Source: Gammaproteobacteria bacterium (lineage in GTDB: Bacteria > Pseudomonadota > Gammaproteobacteria > UBA7966). Taken from it: DNA of 5,019 nucleotides. Within the stretch, counting starts at the first letter, position 1, and each line of letters starts with the position of its first letter. The notes under the pieces are model-generated. The model was not told the origin of the DNA, made no database searches, and was given only the letters and a program-made list of their open reading frames with translations. The DNA lies in contig DNIF01000085.1 of NCBI GenBank assembly GCA_003485715.1, forward strand, positions 1 through 5,019. Reading direction: 5' to 3'. Positions 1 to 5,019 of the stretch are shown here, in pieces. Made by a program: the position numbers and the translations under genes.

Positions 1-1235
1 CCCTCTTCCGTGGCCACGATCACCACCGGCACGGTGAGCAGCGCCAGCGTGAGTGAGGCCCACAGCACGCCGGGTGTGCCAAAGGTGGGGGCGGGCAGGG
101 CGTCGCTGAAGAAAAGCTGGTCGAGGTTGCCGCCGAGGAAATACACGAAGAAGCCGAGCCCGAAGATGCCGTACACCACGGAGGGGACGCCGGCCAGATT
201 GCTCACCGCGATGCGGATGGCCTGCGTGACTGGCCCTTGGGTGGCGTATTCGCGCAGATAGATCGCCGCGACCACCCCGAAGGGGGTGACGAGAATGGAC
301 ATCAGCAACACCATCAACAGGGTGCCGAAGATGGCAGGGAAGACGCCGCCCTCCGTGTTTGCTTCCCGCGGATCCTCGCTGACGAAGCGCAGCATCCGAT
401 GGCCGAACCACAGGAACTTGTCGGCCAAGGACATCCCGTTCGGTCGGAGCACATCGACGACCCGTTTGAGCGGTAGACGGATTTCGGTGCCATCGGCAGT
501 GGCGAGCAGCAAGGTGTCGCGTGAAAGCTGCTGCTCGAGGGCAGCCAATTCCTGCATGTATTGCGAATGTTCGGCCTCGAGACGCCCACGCTCGGCGCGA
601 ATCTCCACGAGTGCCGCCTCGTCGGCCCGACGCTCGGCCCGGCGGAGCCGCTCCATGCGCGCATTGACCGCACCGATGGCCCCACGCTCGAGACGACGCA
701 CCTGGGCGGCGAGTGCCTGCTTGTGGGCGAGGTGCTCATCCAGTGCCGCCCACAGGGCGTCGCCTTCGAGGGGAAGGCGCTCACCGCCTTGCTCGAGCCC
801 ACGCACATAGCCGTGGAAATCACCCCATTCGGTGCGCTCGATGACGACCGCGTCCAGCGGTCGTTCAACCGCTTCGACCTGAGCCGCCAGCAGCCAGCGG
901 AAGTCTTCGCCGGTCAGGTCCCGGTTGGCCGTTTTCACCTTCCAGCGCTCGATCAACCCGACACCCTCCGGTGTCGCTGCGCCGAGACGAGCCGCGGCCG
1001 TCTCGCTGCGCTCGACCAGACGCGCCAGCATGGGTTGCCGCTCGCCCTCGTCGGCCACGTAAGTGAAGGCGATGATCTCGCTCGGCCAGAAGTGAGCGAG
1101 GCCGCGTACGGCAATCAGACCGATCACGCCCACCACCATGATGATGCAGAGTGCCACGGCCCCGGCGGTCAGCCAGATCCAGGGTTGTCCGCTCTGCCAC
1201 CAGAGGCGAATTCCGCGCGCAGGGGTGCTGGCCAT
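1..1235 (-). CDS. pstA: Phosphate ABC transporter permease PstA, long form (3' end beyond window)
   Basis: This is an inner-membrane channel subunit of the phosphate importer, pairing with PstC and driven by PstB. The frame opens at ATG 1235 and stays open for 411 codons to the left edge, so the C-terminus is missing. Residues 19-44 form a first membrane helix. Residues 45-297 form a hydrophilic, presumably periplasmic region, of which about 160-240 is rich in Glu, Arg, Ala and Leu and looks like a coiled coil. Permease helices follow at about 298-323, 343-367 and 388-408. Family hallmarks are SNLAGVPSVVYGIFGLGFF (345-363) and TVPVVIVATEE (401-411), which lies just before the expected EAA loop. 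Classical PstA is about 300 residues, so this is the long type with an N-terminal extension (DUF3333-like, from memory). The start lies 12 bases after the pstC stop with only a weak Shine-Dalgarno (TGAAG), which suggests translational coupling. Family assignment is firm; the role of the insert is unknown. Confidence 0.95.
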   Translation of the reverse strand, partial: MASTPARGIRLWWQSGQPWIWLTAGAVALCIIMVVGVIGLIAVRGLAHFWPSEIIAFTYVADEGERQPMLARLVERSETAAARLGAATPEGVGLIERWKVKTANRDLTGEDFRWLLAAQVEAVERPLDAVVIERTEWGDFHGYVRGLEQGGERLPLEGDALWAALDEHLAHKQALAAQVRRLERGAIGAVNARMERLRRAERRADEAALVEIRAERGRLEAEHSQYMQELAALEQQLSRDTLLLATADGTEIRLPLKRVVDVLRPNGMSLADKFLWFGHRMLRFVSEDPREANTEGGVFPAIFGTLLMVLLMSILVTPFGVVAAIYLREYATQGPVTQAIRIAVSNLAGVPSVVYGIFGLGFFVYFLGGNLDQLFFSDALPAPTFGTPGVLWASLTLALLTVPVVIVATEE

Positions 1236-1247
1236 GGGCTTCAGGTC

Positions 1248-3524
1248 TCAGAGCGAGCCGTAGCGGGCGCGCAGGCGACTGCGTACCACTTCGGCGAGGG
1301 TGTTGAAGACGAAGGTGATCACGAAGAGCACCAGGGCGGCCAGGAAGAGCAGGCGGAAATGCGTACTGCCGACCGCAGCCTCCGGCATCTCGACCGCCAC
1401 ATTGGCCGACAGCGCCCGGAAGCCGTTGAAGATGTTCCAGTCCATCACCGGGGTGTTGCCGGTGGCCATGAGGACGATCATGGTCTCTCCGACCGCACGG
1501 CCGAAGCCGATCATGATGGCCGAGAAGATGCCGGGCGAGGCCGTGAGCAGCACGACCCGGGTGAGGGTCTGCCAGGGCGTGGCCCCCAGGGCGAGAGACC
1601 CGAGGGTCAGATGTCTCGGCACCCCGAAGATGGCGTCTTCGGCGATGGAGAAGATGATGGGGACGATGGCGAAGCCCATCGCGATGCCGACCACCAGCGA
1701 GTTGCGCTGGTCGAAGTCGAGCCCGAGTTCGCGACCGATCCAGCCGGGCATGTCGCCGCCGAAGAAGGTGATCTCGACCCAGGGACTCACGGTCACCGCC
1801 GCAGCCACCGTGAGGCAGAGGATCGGAATGAGTGCCACGACTTCGAAGGAGTGGGGCAGACGTGCCACAGTGGATTGCGGGACGCGCGACCACAGCCAGG
1901 CCGATACCACCACGACCAGAGGCAGGAGTAATGCGAGGGACAGCACCCCCGGCAGGTTCTGCTCCGCCAGGGGGGCGAGCCAAAGCCCGGCAAGGAAGCC
2001 CAGGATCACGGTAGGCAGCGCGGCCATGAGCTCGATGGCAGGCTTCACCATCCGGCGCATGGCCGGGGACATGAAGTACGCCGTGTGGATTGCGCCCATG
2101 ACGGCCAGCGGCACGGCGATGAGCATCCCGTAGAAGGCGCCTTTCAGTGTGCCGAAAGTGAGAGGTACGAGGCTGAACTTGGGTTCGAAGTCGCCCGTGG
2201 CCCCCGAGCTCTGCCACGTGTAGCCGGGGGCGTCGCGGGATTCGTACCAGACCGGCAGCCACAGCGAGCGGAAGGAGATCTCGGGGTGTGGATTGGACAC
2301 TTGACGCACGTCGATCCCCGCCGCATGCCCGTGCAGCAGGGTGTTGGCATGGGCACTGAAAAGCAGGAAGGGATGGGCCGCCGCATTGACGGGGAGATTC
2401 AGCAATGCCCGCTCGGAAGTGGTGTGCAGCAGATGGAGCGTGGCGGCGGTTGGGGTTCGATGCAGCGCGGCAAAGCCTCTCCGCGCGGGTTCCGGGCCGA
2501 TGGCCTCAATCTGGCCCGGGCCAAGGTCGAAATGACGGATGGCAGTCAGCCGCGGTTGCTGCGCCGCATCGCGTACGGTGAACCAGTGAGTGATGCGGCC
2601 ACGATCATCTCCCACGAGTAGAGACAGCCCCCCCGCGAGCATCTCAATTGCGGTGACGGAGTTCTCGGGCGGCACCAGCTCGACCGTTTCGGTGGTTCGA
2701 GGTTCTGCCGCATCGCGCAGATCCACGTGCAGCAACGTCCGCTCGTCGGATAGTGCGTAGAGGTTGTGGCGCAGCGGGTCGAGCCAGAGACCAGGCGTCC
2801 GGTATTCGGGCAGGCTGAGCGTGCTGCGCACGACATCCTGGGTAACGGAGCCGTCCAGCAACGACTCGATGCGGGTGACGCCGAGCACAGCCCCGGCCCC
2901 GGCCGGGAGGTCGGCCACGAGCAACCACTCTTTGCCTTCACCCTGTGCGGCTATGGCCTCGATGGGACGACCCGCCGGGTCCACCACCAGTGGTTCCTTG
3001 CCCAGGGGGTAAGAGATGTGGGGCGTAACGACTCGGGTAGCACCGTCGAAGTGCACGCCGAAGCCCACTCGGGCCAGCAGCGCGCGTCCGTCGGCGAGGC
3101 CAACGGCGACCACCCCGTTGGGGGCTCCGGCCCGGGAGACAGCCGTCACGGCAACGCCCTCGGGCAAGGGCCAGTTCAGCGCCGTGACATGACCGTCGGC
3201 CAGACGCACCTGACTGGCGCTGCCGTCCGCCGTCACCAGCAGCGCGTGGGTGGAGTATTCGTCGATGACCGCAGCTTGCACCGGGGCCGTTGTTGCACCC
3301 ACGAGTGACCGCTGTTCGTCAATCCGCGCCGGGTAGAGGAAGGGCAGCACCACCAGCAGCAGGTAGACGAAGATGAGCAGCACCGCGAGGATCACGAGAC
3401 CGCCGCCGATCCGCATGATCCAGCGCGCCAAACAGTCCACACGTTGACGGCGGGCGTAACGACGCAGGGTCTCGGGGTGATCGCGTGCGGGCAGCACGCG
3501 TTGGCTGTGGGTGTTCGCGCTCAT
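1248..3524 (-). CDS. pstC: Phosphate ABC transporter permease PstC, long form with periplasmic propeller-like domain
   Basis: This is the second channel subunit of the phosphate importer, 758 aa from ATG 3524. The frame is open upstream to 3626, but that part lies inside pstS and does not look like protein N-terminus, so MSANTHSQ is preferred. Residues 1-36 are basic and cytoplasmic, and 37-64 form the first membrane helix. About 80-415 is a soluble periplasmic region with short beta-rich repeats. The linker PVWYESRDAPGYTWQSS (424-440) is typical of long PstC proteins. The permease core runs from about 450 to 755, with helices near 462-484, 497-520, 523-545, 563-581, 610-632, 662-686 and 724-745. 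The EAA loop is at about 643-666 (ALGATPWQT), followed by GRAVGETMIVLMATGNTP (675-692), a PstC signature. The enterobacterial protein is about 320 residues. The Shine-Dalgarno just before ATG 3524 is weak, so expression may depend on translation of upstream frames. Within the EAA loop, Leu660 stands where Pro is usual. Confidence 0.95.
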   Translation of the reverse strand: MSANTHSQRVLPARDHPETLRRYARRQRVDCLARWIMRIGGGLVILAVLLIFVYLLLVVLPFLYPARIDEQRSLVGATTAPVQAAVIDEYSTHALLVTADGSASQVRLADGHVTALNWPLPEGVAVTAVSRAGAPNGVVAVGLADGRALLARVGFGVHFDGATRVVTPHISYPLGKEPLVVDPAGRPIEAIAAQGEGKEWLLVADLPAGAGAVLGVTRIESLLDGSVTQDVVRSTLSLPEYRTPGLWLDPLRHNLYALSDERTLLHVDLRDAAEPRTTETVELVPPENSVTAIEMLAGGLSLLVGDDRGRITHWFTVRDAAQQPRLTAIRHFDLGPGQIEAIGPEPARRGFAALHRTPTAATLHLLHTTSERALLNLPVNAAAHPFLLFSAHANTLLHGHAAGIDVRQVSNPHPEISFRSLWLPVWYESRDAPGYTWQSSGATGDFEPKFSLVPLTFGTLKGAFYGMLIAVPLAVMGAIHTAYFMSPAMRRMVKPAIELMAALPTVILGFLAGLWLAPLAEQNLPGVLSLALLLPLVVVVSAWLWSRVPQSTVARLPHSFEVVALIPILCLTVAAAVTVSPWVEITFFGGDMPGWIGRELGLDFDQRNSLVVGIAMGFAIVPIIFSIAEDAIFGVPRHLTLGSLALGATPWQTLTRVVLLTASPGIFSAIMIGFGRAVGETMIVLMATGNTPVMDWNIFNGFRALSANVAVEMPEAAVGSTHFRLLFLAALVLFVITFVFNTLAEVVRSRLRARYGSL

Positions 3525-3568
3525 GCAGGCGTCCGGCGGGTGGTTGCGGTCAGGGGTGCAGTGCTCAC
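3521..3568 (-). other. Possible 15-codon bridging ORF between pstS and pstC
   Basis: A GTG at 3568 overlaps the pstS stop (GTGA), and the frame reads VSTAPLTATTRRTPA before a TGA at 3521-3523. That stop overlaps the pstC start codon (ATGA). A good Shine-Dalgarno (AGGAG, 3577-3581) sits 8 bases before the GTG, whereas pstC itself has no clear one. The ORF would carry ribosomes from the end of pstS exactly to the pstC start. It may be a coupling ORF rather than a functional peptide, or it may be chance: a 15-codon open stretch is common in GC-rich DNA. The peptide matches nothing I recognise. Confidence 0.25.
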
Positions 3569-4560
3569 GCGCCGATCTCCTGCAGCACGCGCTCGACCAC
3601 CTTGAGCGGCAGCGGATCGTAGCCACCCCTGATGGTCACCCGCTGCCCCATCTTCGAGAGCACCATGCGCAGGAACTCTCGCTCCAGCGGCGGCAGGGGC
3701 TGATTCGGGGGCTTGTTCACGTAGACATACATGAATCGGGCGAGTGGATAGCGGCCATTCAGCGCCATCTCGGGGGTTGGCGGGATGAACTCTCCGCCCT
3801 TGCGCCGCGCGATCGGCACGGCGCGTACCCCGGCAGTGCGGTAGCCGACGCCCGAGTAGCCAAGCCCGTTGATGGAGCGTGTAACCCCCTGCACGACCGA
3901 GGCCGAGCCTGGCTGCTCATTGACCCCATCCTTGAAATCGCCCTTGCAGAGTGCGATCTCCTTGAAGAAGCCGTAGGTGCCCGAGACCGAGTTGCGACCG
4001 AAGAGCTGCAGCCTGCGATCTGCCCATTCACCGGTGAGGCCGAGGTCGCCCCAGGTATGTACCTCCGTGGGATGACCGCAACGCCGAGTGATCGAGAACG
4101 CGGCATCCACCTGCGGGATGGTGAGCCCCGTGATCGGGTTGTCGCGGTGGACGTACAGCGCAAGGGTGTCGATGGCGACCGCGACGCCGGTGGGCTTGTA
4201 GCCGTGACGTGCCTCGAAGGTGGCGAGTTCCTCGTGCTTCATGCGGCGGCTCATCGGGCCGAAATTCGCCGTGCCTTCGGTCAGGGCCGGTGGCGCGGTG
4301 GAGGACCCGGCCCCCTGGATCTGGATGTTCACATTGGGGTAGACGCGCTTGAATTCTTCCCCCCAGAGCGTCATCAGATTGTTCATGGTGTCCGAGCCGA
4401 TGCTGGAAATGTTGCCGGATACGCCGCTGACGGCGGTGTATTCCGGCAGATCGGGATCCACCTCGGCCAGCGCCGTCGCCCGGGCACCGCCGGCAGCAAG
4501 GAACAGAACGAAAACAGCCAGGTAACGAGGTGGCAGGGCGAGGTCGGTCGTTAGGGGCAT
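3565..4560 (-). CDS. pstS: Periplasmic phosphate-binding protein PstS
   Basis: This is the solute-binding protein that captures inorganic phosphate in the periplasm and delivers it to PstC-PstA. From ATG 4560 it is 331 aa, a normal family length. Residues 1 to about 30 form a Sec signal peptide: a hydrophobic core at 13-25 (YLAVFVLFLAAGG), then ARATA with likely cleavage after Ala28 or Ala30. An in-frame GTG at 4608 would add 16 residues with Asp and Glu before the signal core and has no Shine-Dalgarno, so ATG 4560 is preferred; AGGA lies 10 bases before it. Phosphate-site motifs are GSDTMNNL (55-62), QGAGSSTAP (82-90) and GRNSVSGTYG (188-197), with NEQPGSAS (214-221) nearby. The only cysteines are C161 and C205, a possible disulfide pair. 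The protein closely resembles the Pseudomonas-type PstS rather than the E. coli type. It is the first gene of the pst operon here, with 40 bases to pstC. Confidence 0.97.
   Translation of the reverse strand: MPLTTDLALPPRYLAVFVLFLAAGGARATALAEVDPDLPEYTAVSGVSGNISSIGSDTMNNLMTLWGEEFKRVYPNVNIQIQGAGSSTAPPALTEGTANFGPMSRRMKHEELATFEARHGYKPTGVAVAIDTLALYVHRDNPITGLTIPQVDAAFSITRRCGHPTEVHTWGDLGLTGEWADRRLQLFGRNSVSGTYGFFKEIALCKGDFKDGVNEQPGSASVVQGVTRSINGLGYSGVGYRTAGVRAVPIARRKGGEFIPPTPEMALNGRYPLARFMYVYVNKPPNQPLPPLEREFLRMVLSKMGQRVTIRGGYDPLPLKVVERVLQEIGA
3577..3581 (-). promoter_or_regulatory. Strong Shine-Dalgarno inside the 3' end of pstS
   Basis: AGGAG on the minus strand lies 8 bases from GTG 3568 and 52 bases from the pstC ATG. 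It is too far away to start pstC directly but is ideally placed for the small bridging ORF. It lies within pstS codons for Gln-Glu near the C-terminus, so it could also simply reflect coding sequence. Confidence 0.3.
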
Positions 4561-4570
4561 CAGCGCGTGT

Positions 4571-4574
4571 TCCT
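4571..4574 (-). promoter_or_regulatory. Ribosome binding site of pstS
   Basis: AGGA on the minus strand lies 10 bases before ATG 4560. The spacing is slightly long but acceptable. It supports ATG 4560 over the upstream GTG at 4608, which has no such site. Confidence 0.5.
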
Positions 4575-4609
4575 GGTCCGGGAAATTTTTTGGGGGCAAC
4601 TCAGGCACG

Positions 4610-4624
4610 CCAGAGAGGCTCTGG
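4610..4624. repeat. Perfect inverted repeat in the pstS leader
   Basis: CCAGAG and CTCTGG flank a 3-base loop. With an internal loop, GGC and GCC outside (4604-4606 and 4626-4628) can extend the stem. It lies 50-64 bases upstream of the pstS ATG, between the candidate Pho box and the gene. No run of T follows on either strand, so it is not an ordinary intrinsic terminator. It could be a 5'-UTR hairpin or a protein-binding palindrome. The function is unknown. Confidence 0.4.
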
Positions 4625-4671
4625 TGCCGTCGCCAGCAAGACCCGCCCTGCGACCACCTTAACGCGCTGAC

Positions 4672-4689
4672 GTTGCAGCCGTGTGACAG
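4672..4689 (-). promoter_or_regulatory. Candidate Pho box (PhoB site) upstream of pstS
   Basis: The minus strand reads CTGTCAC, ACGG, CTGCAAC, which fits the 7+4+7 layout of a PhoB site (CTGTCAT, 4 bases, CTGTCAT). By hand count 12 of 18 positions match the E. coli consensus; the first half is strong and the second weak. It is 111 bases from the pstS ATG, in the only intergenic gap before the operon. A poor -10 candidate, TTAAGG at 4657-4662, lies 9 bases downstream. PhoB control of pst operons under phosphate starvation is well established in Proteobacteria; its operation at this site is inferred. Confidence 0.4.
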
Positions 4690-4711
4690 TCACCGCGACG
4701 GGACGCGCCGA

Positions 4712-5019
4712 TCAGCCGGATGTCCCCGCCTTCTCCGCGACGATGTAGGCCAGCCAGCCGGCGTCGGGCTCGCCGGTCGTGGTCGGGTAGAACTCGCCGT
4801 TGGGTTCACCGCTGTCCTCGTCGAAGGCCTGGAAGTACACGGTGACGGGCCCGAATCCGGCCTCGGCCAGCAATTCGCGGATCTCCGGGAGGGTCCACAT
4901 GCGCCAGGTGTAACTGAAGGCAGGCCGCAGGGCGGAGCCATCCTTGAAGCGGAAATCGATGTGGCACTCGCACTCGCCGGTGACCGGGTGATAGGCAGCC
5001 TGACGCCAGACGTAGGTGA
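4712..5019 (-). CDS. SAM-dependent methyltransferase, C-terminal part (5' end beyond window)
   Basis: The frame is open from the right edge to a TGA at 4712-4714, giving the last 101 residues. Readable stretches include TYVWRQAAYHPVTGEC, HIDFRFKDGS, FSYTWRMWTLPEIRELLAEAG, GFGPVTVYF and GWLAYIVAEK. The pattern of a tryptophan-rich strand, then TLPEIRELLAEAGF, then a beta strand and a final IVAEK strand is typical of the C-terminal end of class I Rossmann methyltransferases. The SAM-binding glycine motif would be upstream and is not visible, so the substrate cannot be named. An internal ATG at 4900 is not the start, because family-like sequence continues upstream of it. It lies on the same strand as pst, with 151 bases between its stop and the pstS ATG, and is probably a separate transcription unit. 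I see no clear terminator after it. Confidence 0.8.
   Translation of the reverse strand, partial: TYVWRQAAYHPVTGECECHIDFRFKDGSALRPAFSYTWRMWTLPEIRELLAEAGFGPVTVYFQAFDEDSGEPNGEFYPTTTGEPDAGWLAYIVAEKAGTSG

Noticed and set aside
561..1931. A 456-codon open frame on the plus strand, antisense to pstA and pstC
   Set aside because: Its product is rich in His, Asp, Glu, Gly and Arg, has no recognisable domain, and crosses the boundary of two firmly identified genes. Long antisense frames are common in GC-rich coding DNA.
865..2262. A 465-codon open frame on the minus strand in a different frame from pstC and pstA
   Set aside because: It is low in complexity, rich in Arg, His and Gly, and overlaps clear permease coding sequence. 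It is a codon-bias shadow.
3525..3626. Upstream extension of pstC to the ATG at 3626
   Set aside because: The extra 34 residues are Arg- and Cys-rich and lie mostly within the pstS coding region. MSANTHSQ at 3524 gives a typical start followed by the first membrane helix.
3511..4554. A 347-codon plus-strand frame opposite pstS
   Set aside because: It mirrors pstS almost exactly and has no domain resemblance. PstS on the minus strand is unambiguous.
4561..4608. GTG start for pstS at 4608
   Set aside because: It would put an acidic 16-residue extension before the signal peptide and has no ribosome binding site. ATG 4560 has AGGA upstream and gives a normal signal peptide.
4610..4624. Intrinsic terminator for the methyltransferase gene
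   Set aside because: The stem is short and no T-run follows it on the minus strand; it also lies downstream of the candidate pstS promoter.
4690..4941. An 83-codon minus-strand frame overlapping the methyltransferase end
   Set aside because: It is rich in Pro, Ser, Arg and Thr and out of frame with the recognisable methyltransferase sequence.

Overview
The window is GC-rich. All convincing genes lie on the minus strand, so in transcription order the layout runs from right to left. It holds the 3' end of a SAM-dependent methyltransferase gene (4712 to right edge), a 151-base regulatory gap (4561-4711), then a high-affinity phosphate uptake (pst) operon: pstS (3565-4560), pstC (1248-3524) and pstA (1235 to left edge, incomplete). 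The PstS sequence and the extended forms of both permeases resemble those of Gammaproteobacteria (Pseudomonas, Vibrio and Chromatiales-like lineages). I cannot name a genus.

The three pst products work as one machine. PstS is secreted to the periplasm and binds inorganic phosphate. PstC and PstA form the inner-membrane channel. The ATPase PstB and the regulator PhoU are not in the window and would be expected beyond the left edge. Spacing is operon-like: 40 bases between pstS and pstC, and 12 bases between pstC and pstA.

Both permeases are much longer than the classical enterobacterial proteins. PstC (758 aa) has about 390 extra residues between its first and second membrane helices, with about seven beta-propeller-like repeats. 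PstA (at least 411 aa, truncated) has about 250 residues between its first and second helices, including a charged coiled coil. Long Pst permeases are known in Gammaproteobacteria, but the role of these periplasmic parts is, to my knowledge, not established.

Points worth a second look are a 15-codon ORF with a strong ribosome binding site that exactly bridges pstS and pstC, the placement of pstC and pstA in one reading frame separated by a single TGA, a candidate Pho box upstream of pstS, and a Leu in place of the usual Pro in the PstC EAA loop. I see no mobile element, CRISPR array, tRNA or rRNA. The window looks like a normal chromosomal phosphate operon rather than an accessory island.
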